Source: Desulfocapsaceae bacterium (GTDB lineage: Bacteria > Desulfobacterota > Desulfobulbia > Desulfobulbales > Desulfocapsaceae). From it: a stretch of 40,178 bases of DNA. The notes under the pieces were generated by a model. It saw only the letters and a program-made list of their open reading frames with translations. It was not told where the DNA came from and made no database searches. Position numbers and translations under genes: made by a program. The stretch covers positions 1 to 40,178 of the forward strand of contig JAQVER010000029.1 in the NCBI GenBank assembly GCA_028697885.1, written 5' to 3'. How positions within the stretch are numbered: position 1 is the first letter of the stretch; each line of letters begins with the position of its first letter. This document shows, one piece after another, positions 1 to 7,911 of this stretch.

Positions 1-966
<966 letters not shown>

Positions 967-1650
967 GGCGTCCTCCCTTTGAAAGTGTCTAAAATACCTT
1001 GTTCTCCTATCTGATTTAATTATAGGTCCATGAAAAAATCAAGTCTATGGTACTTTGGTACAATATTGATGCACTCAAAATAAGTACGTGAAGCACAGAG
1101 AAAAATTGAACAGGCATATTGAACAGGTTTTATACGCGTTGACCTGATTAACAGCCAAGTATTGACTACTGGTTGTGTAGGTATCGTTGATTATTCTTTC
1201 TTGTTTGCTTCGCTGCTAATTATGAATTGATGAGTAAGGTGAGTGAGATGCGAGGTCGTTGATCCTGACAATTTTTTGATGAAATTTGTGAGAGATTACA
1301 ACTGATGTCTTTGGATAATTATAAAACGGGATTTTGCATGAGGTGGGATAACAGTACTGAGGTCGTATTTTATACCAAATGATTTAATGGCATTTTCCCC
1401 CGATTCTGCTGACAAAGTCGGAATTGGTTATTGCCTTTAACTTGGCAGAGGTCTATCCCTGCAAATCTTTGGCGGAAGCAGGCTCAATGTGGTCAGGAAA
1501 ATATGGAAACTTGAGGCCTGTGGAATTGAATGTATCTGGTAATACTTCGTCCGAATTATCTCGGAGCAGGTGAGCTATGATGTGGCAGATTGTTGCCGAA
1601 TGGACTTGGATCACTCAGGGTGACAAATGAATTAAGATAGACCAACAAAG
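967..1650. other. intergenic region without recognisable gene
   Basis: This 684-base stretch between the adhesin and the tRNA holds no convincing coding frame on either strand. Besides the possible adhesin promoter, the only repeat I see is ATTGAACAGG at 1105-1114 and again at 1118-1127. It could hold upstream regulation of the adhesin, or eroded remains of an older gene. Confidence 0.5.
1019..1047 (-). promoter_or_regulatory. possible sigma-70 promoter of the adhesin gene
   Basis: A perfect TATAAT (minus strand, 1024-1019) lies about 50 bases upstream of the adhesin ATG. The best -35 at 17-bp spacing is only TAGACT (1047-1042), so the box is weak and activation may be needed. Confidence 0.4.
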
Positions 1651-1727
1651 TGGTCGGGAAGAGAGGATTCGAACCTCCGACTTCAGCGTCCCGAACGCTG
1701 CGCTCTACCAGACTGAGCCACTCCCCG
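1651..1727 (-). tRNA. tRNA-Pro (anticodon CGG)
   Basis: A full cloverleaf can be drawn. The acceptor CGGGGAG pairs with CTTCCCG, the anticodon stem CAGCG/CGCTG encloses the loop TTCGGGA, the T arm contains GGTTCGAATCC, the discriminator base is A, and the 3' CCA is encoded. The anticodon CGG reads the proline codon CCG. Its 5' end is 15 bases from the end of the integrase gene, so it is the likely integration landmark, although the phage lies on the tRNA's 5' side rather than the usual 3' side. Confidence 0.95.
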
Positions 1728-1742
1728 ACATGTTGAATTTAT

Positions 1743-2807
1743 TCAGTTTTTTTCATTTTCATTTTCTGTACCCACTGTTTTTCCTGCACCCAATGGGTGC
1801 AGGATCTCGGGGAGCTGGGCAATAGCGGCTTGCCTCGAGGCGCTCATGGAATGCGCGTAATGTTTTAACATCGTGTTAACATCATGTCCAGAAATATCCG
1901 CGATGGTGCGCAGGTCAACCCCCATGTGAAGCAGGGTGGTGACAAAGCTATGCCGTATGGCGTACATCGGGATTTTCCTGCCTCCTACTCCTGCCCGCTG
2001 TTTTGCCCTGGTGAAGGCGTGCTTGATATCCTTCACCGCCTTGCCCTGCCAGGTGATGATATGCCGCTCTTTGTCCTCTCCGTCTGCCTCGAACCATTGG
2101 CGTAAAGGAAGGCCGGTATGGATAGGCACCTCGCGCCGCATGACCCCTCCCTTCCTGGCTGAGATAATAGTGATCGACATGGCCGACCAGTTCACCGCGC
2201 TCCATTTCAGCGATAGCAACTCCACTGCCCCCGGTCTCAGGCCGCAGAAGAAAGAGAGCAGGATCGCCCGCCGCAGATGATCGGCGGAATGGGCGACAAT
2301 GGCCTCGATCTCGGCCTGGGCCAGCGGCATGACCGTGGCATCGTCCCGCGTCGGCATATCATATCCTGCCATGGGGCTGTGGGTGATCAGCCGCCGCTTG
2401 ACTGCAAAATTGATGATCGCCCGCACGTCCGATAGCTCCCGATGGACTGTGGTCAGTTTAACCGTCCGCGATCGTTCTGCCACATAGCGGTCAAGGTCCT
2501 GGTGGGTCAGTCCCATGACCGGACCATCTCCGATAAGCGGCAGGATAATCTTCTCCAATTTATAGAGTAGATTATTCATTGAGGTCTGGGGCATGGATGA
2601 GATCTTTGCCTGCAGGTAGGCATTGGCCAGATCTTCCAGTATCGGCTCGGTCTCCCGGACCCTGACCACAGGGCTGGTGTGCCGCTCGTTATAGCGCACC
2701 GCCTCGGCCATGCCCTTTATCCCGTGCCCGAAATACTTGCGCCGCTTCTTTCCCCCCTCAGACCATTGGACGAAGATGGTGCCGTCTTTACGGGTGCAGA
2801 CGCTCAT
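1743..2807 (-). CDS. int: tyrosine recombinase integrase
   Basis: A site-specific recombinase of 354 residues that would integrate and excise the phage. An N-terminal arm-binding part with a basic patch (KKRRK, 20-24) is followed by a SAM-like core-binding domain (about 55-150) and the catalytic domain. Catalytic residues are visible: Arg191 in GLRPG, Lys219, Arg285 in YAIRHS, His308 in SGH and the nucleophile Tyr317 in KHYAH. The usual His of the HxxR box is Tyr282 here, a tolerated variant. Its ATG shares a base with the stop of the upstream gene (TAATG), so the two are probably translationally coupled. It ends beside tRNA-Pro, and its 3' end contains a palindrome with two TGGGTGCA motifs. 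Function is certain at family level. Confidence 0.93.
   Translation of the reverse strand: MSVCTRKDGTIFVQWSEGGKKRRKYFGHGIKGMAEAVRYNERHTSPVVRVRETEPILEDLANAYLQAKISSMPQTSMNNLLYKLEKIILPLIGDGPVMGLTHQDLDRYVAERSRTVKLTTVHRELSDVRAIINFAVKRRLITHSPMAGYDMPTRDDATVMPLAQAEIEAIVAHSADHLRRAILLSFFCGLRPGAVELLSLKWSAVNWSAMSITIISARKGGVMRREVPIHTGLPLRQWFEADGEDKERHIITWQGKAVKDIKHAFTRAKQRAGVGGRKIPMYAIRHSFVTTLLHMGVDLRTIADISGHDVNTMLKHYAHSMSASRQAAIAQLPEILHPLGAGKTVGTENENEKN
1784..1802. repeat. palindrome with two opposed TGGGTGCA motifs (candidate arm-type site)
   Basis: A perfect inverted repeat CTGCACCCA-A-TGGGTGCAG lies inside the 3' end of the integrase gene. The same octamer recurs upstream of the integrase operon and at the far right end, as expected for integrase arm-binding sites. 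Confidence 0.45.
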
Positions 2808-3298
2808 TATGCCCTATCGAGAATATAACCGCACCGACTGCACTTAAATACCTTCTTCTTCATCAACAAGATCCAACCAAGCAGGCCGGATACTGCCGAC
2901 AGGCAAAAAAAGAAAATAATCATGCCGATAGCCATTGCCCCTCCTGCAGATCCCTTGAATGAAATTTCCAGAAAAGTTATCCCTGAGACCACCATACCCA
3001 GTATCGAAGGTATAACTATAATGAAACCGATAAACCTGATAAACCCTGTAAATTTTGGGGTGTCAGTTGAGATCATTCCGCTTTCAAGTTTGCAAGCGTG
3101 GCAGTCAATCTGTGGTTGATTACTTTTATGAACTGGTTCACTTGTCCTTTTTATCGCGATGCCATTATTATTTTTATATTTATCAGAAATATATTTATCA
3201 ACGGCTTGTTGTTTTTCTTTTTGTTTACTCCAGAAAAAAAAGACAACTGCCCCAATAGAAAATAACAGGCCAAGTGGGACTGTTTCATTCAGTGTCAT
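2807..3298 (-). CDS. small membrane protein with zinc-ribbon Cys pairs
   Basis: I do not recognise a named family. The protein has 163 residues, with one hydrophobic segment at the N-terminus (about 8-23), a soluble basic loop with CHAC (about 67-70), two more membrane segments (about 86-108 and 118-146), and a C-terminal CSRCGYIL motif at the tail. The two CxxC pairs could join to bind one zinc ion on the cytoplasmic face. It sits directly upstream of the integrase with a one-base overlap and is probably co-transcribed. The location suggests a lysogeny-expressed accessory membrane protein, perhaps acting in exclusion, but that is inference only. Confidence 0.7.
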   Translation of the reverse strand: MTLNETVPLGLLFSIGAVVFFFWSKQKEKQQAVDKYISDKYKNNNGIAIKRTSEPVHKSNQPQIDCHACKLESGMISTDTPKFTGFIRFIGFIIVIPSILGMVVSGITFLEISFKGSAGGAMAIGMIIFFFCLSAVSGLLGWILLMKKKVFKCSRCGYILDRA

Positions 3299-3343
3299 AG
3301 ATTGTTCCGTGTTAGTTTATGGACGTTTGTATATTACTTAAAA

Positions 3344-3363
3344 ATGGGTGCATGATGGGTGCA
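3344..3363. repeat. two direct ATGGGTGCA motifs (candidate integrase arm-type sites)
   Basis: Two copies of ATGGGTGCA lie 11 bp apart, one helical turn, in the gap between the membrane-protein gene and the SWIM-WYL gene. They match the motifs at 1784-1802 and at the right end of the window. Confidence 0.45.
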
Positions 3364-3389
3364 ACTGCTCATTGTTGTCCGCATGACAT

Positions 3390-4595
3390 TTATCCAATAA
3401 TGATGTTTGGAATTTGTTTTTTTACATCGTTTAATAGGTCAATTTTATCTTTGTTGAGAGAAAGAGATGAAAAGTAAACAGTATCTATCCTGTTGAGAGC
3501 GAAAGTTCTCATGCCGTGTCTTAGATGACAATATCCGTAAAGATAGAAGTTTGAATTGTTACTGAAAATTTCAAAAACAGTTACTTCTCTTTCTGTTGTC
3601 TCTCCATCACTGTCTGTGTATTTGAATAAAACGGGAGCATAAAGGTTATCTGCAAGGGGTATTCTGTTCTCTTCCCATGACCTGATATTAAAATAGTGTG
3701 GTCCCTCTATTGTATTTTCAAAACCATTGGCAAGGGCCATGCCTATGCGTTTTCTCCTGTTTTGAATTTCATCTTCATTGCCTGGAAAGGAATGTGAGAA
3801 TTCTCTGAGCTTCCTCCACTCATCTTCCAAAAAATTTCTTGCGCTTGAGCTGTTGCAAAAGAGCTTTCGTAATTGTTCGATTGTCTCTTCAGACGTCAAG
3901 GAAGATTTATTTTCCCTATCACCTCTCATGGCATTTATTTTATGTCTGCATAGCTTCTTTTCTAATCCAAGCGGACAGTCACAATTTACATATACAAGAT
4001 CCTGATCTTTTTTTATTGTGACCTTGAACGGTTGTTTTTTTGCATTTCTTGAATAATAGACGATGGCATTCTCTATTTCGTTTATTCCCATTTTAATGAT
4101 AATATCGTTATTGCTTCCTAAAGGAGTAAAAACGCCTGTTTTTAACAGCCTGACAAATTCCCTCTGGTTGCAATCATATACATCATCGTTGGTAATTGAA
4201 AATGGGTTATTGGTTTGAGTGAATACCTGAAACTTTACATATCCAAGAGTTTCATCAACTGTCGGAGCGGCCTTGTTGACCTGAATAAAGATGTGTGGAT
4301 CAGCATTGTCATGATTGTTGGTAAGTTGTCCGTCTGGGTTTTTATGGATCACGTCACCTTCGGAAAAAGAAAATGCTGCACCTTGAGTCCATATTTTTTC
4401 TTCCTTTTTTGTGCCGTCTTCCTTTTTTGTGACCACTGTTGTGAGCTTGATATCTAAAGCATCTTTAAAGGCGTCGTGAACGGCAAACTTCCACCCAGGC
4501 GCAAATTCACGCTTATTAGGATCTTTACGTTCAGGGAATTCGGTAATTAATTCTCTTTTTCTTCGCTTTTTTTTGGTTTGCTTTATCTCTTGCAT
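3390..4595 (-). CDS. SWIM zinc-finger and WYL-domain protein
   Basis: A 401-residue protein with an uncommon domain pairing. A basic N-terminus (KKKRRKRE) leads into an unassigned region. Next comes a SWIM-type zinc finger with Cys205, Cys207, Cys216 and His218 (CDC...CRH), then a helical linker, and a C-terminal stretch (about 322-377) whose pattern FYLYGYCHLRHGMRTF followed by LNRID matches WYL domains. SWIM fingers bind nucleic acid or protein; WYL domains sense ligands, often nucleic acid, in transcription factors including regulators of phage defence. I chose the ATG at 4595; a GTG two codons upstream (4601), eight bases after GGTGA, is an alternative. The gene is AT-richer than the phage core and lies between repressor and integrase, where cargo genes expressed in the lysogen are common. 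Domain calls are by eye; the role is unknown. Confidence 0.7.
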   Translation of the reverse strand: MQEIKQTKKKRRKRELITEFPERKDPNKREFAPGWKFAVHDAFKDALDIKLTTVVTKKEDGTKKEEKIWTQGAAFSFSEGDVIHKNPDGQLTNNHDNADPHIFIQVNKAAPTVDETLGYVKFQVFTQTNNPFSITNDDVYDCNQREFVRLLKTGVFTPLGSNNDIIIKMGINEIENAIVYYSRNAKKQPFKVTIKKDQDLVYVNCDCPLGLEKKLCRHKINAMRGDRENKSSLTSEETIEQLRKLFCNSSSARNFLEDEWRKLREFSHSFPGNEDEIQNRRKRIGMALANGFENTIEGPHYFNIRSWEENRIPLADNLYAPVLFKYTDSDGETTEREVTVFEIFSNNSNFYLYGYCHLRHGMRTFALNRIDTVYFSSLSLNKDKIDLLNDVKKQIPNIIIG

Positions 4596-4618
4596 AATCA
4601 CAAAACTTTCACCAAGTA

Positions 4619-4828
4619 TCAGGCACTTTCCATGCGCCTTGATTGACAATTATAATATCGGAACATCTTTACCATGTTTACCAGACCGCGGAGCAACCTC
4701 TCTGTTGTTATGTAGGCTACCATTCCCCCTCTATGTGGTAGCGTGATAATCCCACGGCTGAAATCAATATCAACAGGAGAGACGGAGCGTGCGTCTTCGC
4801 ATTTCATGCCGGCGTCTCTCACAAGCAA
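4619..4828 (-). CDS. open frame continuing the repressor gene out of frame
   Basis: A reading frame of good coding quality with no ATG near its beginning. It is open upstream to about 4970, overlapping the end of the repressor gene in another frame; the coordinates here use the first plausible TTG start. The segment around RDAGMKCEDA and VDIDFSRGIITLP looks like ordinary protein rather than a shadow frame. It may be the C-terminal part of the repressor joined by a frameshift at a seven-A run (4970-4964), a separate gene with a poor start, or a decayed gene. It just precedes the SWIM-WYL gene. I could not assign a family. Confidence 0.35.
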   Translation of the reverse strand: MLVRDAGMKCEDARSVSPVDIDFSRGIITLPHRGGMVAYITTERLLRGLVNMVKMFRYYNCQSRRMESA

Positions 4829-4940
4829 ATCAACGATAAATCTTCTGTAATGATTGCACCTGTCTTCCTTTAAATTGGCCGTATTTGGATTGCTAAACTT
4901 TCTCGTTGCAGTTGCCGATATTTTACCGCCGGCTATAACC

Positions 4941-5564
4941 CTAAGAGTTTGCCTGGGTTTCTCTTTTTTTATTGGTTGCTCCCAGGGAAAGAAGCATCTG
5001 CTTCATCTCTTCCATGTCGTTTTCCATTTTGTTCATCTTTTTGTCTATCCCTTCCATTTCTTCCTCGCGCCTTACTCCTTGATAAAAAGCCCTGACATTA
5101 CTCAGCAGGGCAGGCTTATAGATAGTTTTTGATCTGATCACCGCCAGTGTCTGGTTGACGATGTCGGTTTCTGAAAACTCATCTTCTTTCACCTGATCGA
5201 TGCCTTGTTGCGGATCTGTCTTTTTATTCTCTTTGTCTTGGCCTTTCTGGGGATATGTCTTTCGTCCTGGCTCAATCCTGGCTGTTATCTTGTGGTTGAG
5301 AGTAGGATGGGATGTTGACGGTGAAACTATTTGAGTCTCAGTGAACATTGGCCCTTCACCTGTTTTTAGCCAATCAATATTCACTCCTGGAAATTTGGTT
5401 AATATTGTTCCTGTATCAACAATATTACCATTACGAATCCATCCATAAAGCCTCCCCTCGGTTTCATTTAAAAAGACCGCAAGTCCTTTTATTCCTTTAA
5501 CATTTGCTTGAGTGGCAAGATCGAAAAGAACTTTTCTAACCATTTGCGATTTTTTTACTTGCAT
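4941..5564 (-). CDS. CI-like phage repressor
   Basis: A 207-residue protein whose first 72 residues match the CI-repressor HTH domain: a helix-turn-helix around VKGIKGLAVFLNETEGRLYGW and the hallmark NIDWLKTGEGP (62-72). It should hold the prophage silent by binding operators in the divergent promoter region. It lacks the usual S24 peptidase/LexA-like C-terminus. Instead there is a charged linker and a coiled coil (about 168-200), which would multimerise the protein and suggests that inactivation is not by RecA-stimulated self-cleavage. The start could be the ATG at 5564 or an internal ATG at 5543. The end carries an AAAAAAA run, after which an open frame continues in +1 relative to this one. 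Confidence 0.8.
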   Translation of the reverse strand: MQVKKSQMVRKVLFDLATQANVKGIKGLAVFLNETEGRLYGWIRNGNIVDTGTILTKFPGVNIDWLKTGEGPMFTETQIVSPSTSHPTLNHKITARIEPGRKTYPQKGQDKENKKTDPQQGIDQVKEDEFSETDIVNQTLAVIRSKTIYKPALLSNVRAFYQGVRREEEMEGIDKKMNKMENDMEEMKQMLLSLGATNKKRETQANS

Positions 5565-5587
5565 TGCGGCTTCCGTTTGGTTAATAA
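5559..5587 (+). promoter_or_regulatory. early lytic promoter, apparently giving a leaderless mRNA
   Basis: TTGCAT (5559-5564), 17-bp spacer and TAATAA (5582-5587) form a good sigma-70 promoter reading towards the small HTH gene. The start would fall at about 5594-5595, exactly on the gene's ATG, so its mRNA would have no leader. The promoter overlaps the first codon of the repressor gene. Confidence 0.55.
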
Positions 5588-5605
5588 TGGATACATGGTT
5601 AATAA
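5578..5605. promoter_or_regulatory. direct repeats TGGTTAATAA, candidate repressor operators
   Basis: The decamer TGGTTAATAA occurs at 5578-5587 and 5596-5605, 18 bp apart. The first copy covers the -10 box, the second begins inside the start codon of the Cro/Ner-like gene. Binding at either would block the early promoter. Confidence 0.45.
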
Positions 5606-5819
5606 AGCAAAAATATTAATGAGGGCCGCAAAAATTACTCAGGTTGAGATTGCAAACATGCTCAAGGTTACCCCTGTGGCCGTTCATAATGTAGTAAGCG
5701 GAAAGCGGAAAACACCGCGTATCCGCAAGGCTATAGCCATGGCCATCGGCAAGAAGGTATCCGAGATCTGGACTGATACCCCTAAAAAACAAAACACCTC
5801 TGGCCCTGTCGTCGGATAG
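5595..5819 (+). CDS. Cro/Ner-like helix-turn-helix regulator
   Basis: A 74-residue DNA-binding protein. Residues 5-50 form a helix-turn-helix (MRAAKITQVEIANMLKVT then VAVHNVVSGKRKTPRI) of the Ner/Nlp-like type, and the tail IGKKVSEIW is typical of that family. It is transcribed divergently from the repressor, so it probably shuts off the repressor promoter when the phage enters the lytic cycle. The ATG at 5595 lacks a Shine-Dalgarno sequence, in keeping with the predicted leaderless transcript. An upstream in-frame start near 5508 would lie inside the repressor gene and was not preferred. Confidence 0.72.
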   Translation: MVNKAKILMRAAKITQVEIANMLKVTPVAVHNVVSGKRKTPRIRKAIAMAIGKKVSEIWTDTPKKQNTSGPVVG

Positions 5820-5939
5820 TCCGTCGAAAAAAGCGATGATAACAGGTTGGCGCCCGTTTTTATCGTAGCAGGTGTCGGGGGCTTTTTCAAAGATTCTTTT
5901 TCCATAATTAAATCATGCCAGAAGGAGCGAGTGAAATAA

Positions 5940-6404
5940 ATGCCTAAAGAACAAGAGAAAATGCAGTCATGGCAGGTGTTCCATTTTGCTCGTAAACGTC
6001 TGGGTGCATCGGCACTTTGTGTCATCTTCGGCAAGAAGAACGCCCGGGCGGTTGATTACTGGTGCCAGGACCCGATGTACACCGACAAATCTGAGCAGGC
6101 ATATGATCCCATCCAGGGAGTGAAAAATCTGCTCTCTATGCTCGACGATCGCGGCCATGTCGGTGCTGTTCGTAACTGTATTGCCTTCCTTTGTTCCGGT
6201 ACATCCCTGGATTGCGGGTGTGAGCCTGAGATAGTAGCTCCCTTACCAACCCTCACCGAAGAGATCCTGGCTGATTACAAAGCTGTTGCCTGTCTACAGG
6301 CAGCCATTGAAGACAAAATTGAGCCAGCGGTGATCAAGGCGCTGGCCGCTGAAGCTATTGCCGAGATAGAGCGCACATGCGCCAAGTACATCGAGGGCTG
6401 CTGA
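5940..6404 (+). CDS. phage regulatory protein, CII (CP76)-like
   Basis: A 154-residue protein reminiscent of the Phage_CP76/CII regulators found just after the Cro gene in temperate phages. The N-terminal half contains the pattern ARAVDYWCQDPMYTD followed by DPIQGVKNLLSMLDDRGH, which in that family links a short HTH to a helical region. The C-terminal half is helical. Two Cys (LDCGCEP) lie midway. A GGAG ribosome binding site is present but unusually distant (12 bases). By position it would act in the lysis-lysogeny choice. The assignment rests on pattern and place, so treat it as probable only. Confidence 0.55.
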   Translation: MPKEQEKMQSWQVFHFARKRLGASALCVIFGKKNARAVDYWCQDPMYTDKSEQAYDPIQGVKNLLSMLDDRGHVGAVRNCIAFLCSGTSLDCGCEPEIVAPLPTLTEEILADYKAVACLQAAIEDKIEPAVIKALAAEAIAEIERTCAKYIEGC

Positions 6405-6409
6405 GCATA

Positions 6410-6598
6410 ATGCCTCCCCTGCAACCACTCCCCCAGACATCATTCACTGCCGCCAGGCTGCGCGAGATGGCCCACGAGCTACTGCTCCAGGCCGCCGCGC
6501 TTGAGGCACTGAACCCGGCACAAAAGAGAAAAAGAACCGGACTTATAGATCCACGGCCTTTGAATCAGCGACCTAAACCACGGAGGAAAACACTATGA
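6410..6598 (+). CDS. small phage protein of unknown function
   Basis: Sixty-two residues: a Pro-rich start, one amphipathic helix (TAARLREMAHELLLQAAAL) and a very basic tail (KRKRTG ... RPKPRRKTL). It begins a few bases after the CII-like gene and its stop overlaps the next start (ATGA), so it belongs to the early operon. The basic tail suggests nucleic-acid contact. No family recognised. Confidence 0.5.
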   Translation: MPPLQPLPQTSFTAARLREMAHELLLQAAALEALNPAQKRKRTGLIDPRPLNQRPKPRRKTL

Positions 6599-6894
6599 TC
6601 TTCATCGAGCGGCACCCAGTCAGAGGAAAGATCCGCCGTGCTCTGCGTCGACTTCCTGCCTGGTTTGTAGGCGAAGCAGTCCCGTCCATGATCCCCATTG
6701 CTGTTATGGGTGTCATGATAATCATGACCATGATCACCATCGGAGAGCTTCCGTCAGGCCCTGCTGCGGATCTCTCTGCCCTCCACCAAGGCTCTCCTGA
6801 GCCTACCTCCTCTCTCTCCTTCAGTACCGGCCTTGATCCCTACATGATAGCAAACAGGGCGGATCAAGGCCATTTTGTTGGGGGTGTGAAATGA
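6595..6894 (+). CDS. small single-pass membrane protein
   Basis: Ninety-nine residues with a basic N-terminus, one strong membrane segment (about 32-51, IPIAVMGVMIIMTMITIG) and a hydrophilic Ser/Pro-rich tail. The positive-inside rule places the N-terminus in the cytoplasm. It overlaps both neighbours by four bases and is therefore translated as part of the early operon. No family recognised; early phage membrane proteins often act in exclusion or host takeover, but nothing here proves that. Confidence 0.55.
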   Translation: MIFIERHPVRGKIRRALRRLPAWFVGEAVPSMIPIAVMGVMIIMTMITIGELPSGPAADLSALHQGSPEPTSSLSFSTGLDPYMIANRADQGHFVGGVK

Positions 6895-7658
6895 TTGGTA
6901 TCACGATAGACGACAAACAAGTCAGGCAGCTGCTCAAGGCCTTGCCGAAACAGGCGGGACGGGCAGCAGAACAGGCCCTCGACTTCACCGCCGTGCGCAT
7001 TGCTGACGAGGTACGCACCCAGATGCTGCGCCGCTTCGATAACCCCACTCAATTTACTCTCAATAGCCTGAAGGTTACCAAAACAAAGGGGCATAACATG
7101 ATGGCCATGGTGGGGTTTAAAGAGCCTGCACGCATGGCAGATCATTATCTTCTTCCCCAAGTTGAAGGTGGGGAAAGGAAACTCAAGGGATTCGAGAGAG
7201 CTCTTGGTACTAAAGAATACATACCATCAACACTCATCAAGCTGAATGCCAATGGCAACATCACACACGCCATGGCCAGAAACGCTATCACATCAAAAGA
7301 AAAGAACAACAAGGGTGGGTATGTTCTGATCAAGCCGGGTAATAGGGGGAAGCTTATTCCTGGTGTTTATCAACGATTTAAAACAGATCGCGCAACTGGT
7401 CGTAAGAGCTGGCGACAAATGGGAAACAGGAAGGTTGCCGTAAGAAATGCCATGGGGAGAATTGTAGGATGGTCTTCTCCTTCATCAAAGATCAGATCAG
7501 CGATTACCCCTCAGGGTCTAAAACCGATCATGCTACAGGGACGCACGGGCAAGAGTGTTAAGCCGCTGCTTCCATTCTACGAGATAGCTCACACTGAGTA
7601 CAACAAACGATTCCTCCCCGAATTCACTGCGCGCTTCAATGCGCTAAAGTCCAAGTGA
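6891..7658 (+). CDS. minor tail protein Z-like (GPZ) protein
   Basis: A 255-residue protein whose N-terminus (IDDKQVRQLLKALPKQAGRA, then ADEVRTQMLRRFDNPTQFTLNSL) follows the pattern of phage minor tail protein Z/GPZ-like proteins, which join the tail tube to the head. The rest is basic and rich in Gly, Lys and Arg, with segments such as GGYVLIKPGNRGKL. Its place is odd: it lies in the early region between a small membrane protein and a zinc-ribbon protein, about 19 kb from the tail genes. Either the gene was relocated, or this branch has another use for the fold. It overlaps the previous gene by ATGA. Confidence 0.55.
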   Translation: MIGITIDDKQVRQLLKALPKQAGRAAEQALDFTAVRIADEVRTQMLRRFDNPTQFTLNSLKVTKTKGHNMMAMVGFKEPARMADHYLLPQVEGGERKLKGFERALGTKEYIPSTLIKLNANGNITHAMARNAITSKEKNNKGGYVLIKPGNRGKLIPGVYQRFKTDRATGRKSWRQMGNRKVAVRNAMGRIVGWSSPSSKIRSAITPQGLKPIMLQGRTGKSVKPLLPFYEIAHTEYNKRFLPEFTARFNALKSK

Positions 7659-7671
7659 TGTGGTGATATTG

Positions 7672-7911
7672 ATGCCGCACCACATTCCACATTGGGAGGA
7701 TCGTCCGTGCCCGCCCCTGTCTTCCTGGTCGGCTAAGCGCATCACTTCCTGTACAAATCCCCCTGCACCCCCTTTTAACAAATCAAACCAGAATATTAGC
7801 ACCCTCCCACAAAAATGGGTCCTTCCGGGGACCTTCCATTCAAGGGGATTTCGCACCCCGGTGGTTTCGCGTGGACAAAGTTTTGAAATGATCGGAAAAA
7901 CGGAAAGTTAA
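7672..7911 (+). CDS. doubtful small ORF
   Basis: An 80-codon frame rich in Ser, Pro and Cys, without a recognisable domain or Shine-Dalgarno. It exactly fills the gap between the GPZ-like gene and the zinc-ribbon gene, but the stretch also holds two stem-loops (7818-7833, and GGGG/CCCC at 7844-7859). It may be a real gene or a structured leader; no strong coding signal is seen. Confidence 0.22.
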   Translation: MPHHIPHWEDRPCPPLSSWSAKRITSCTNPPAPPFNKSNQNISTLPQKWVLPGTFHSRGFRTPVVSRGQSFEMIGKTES

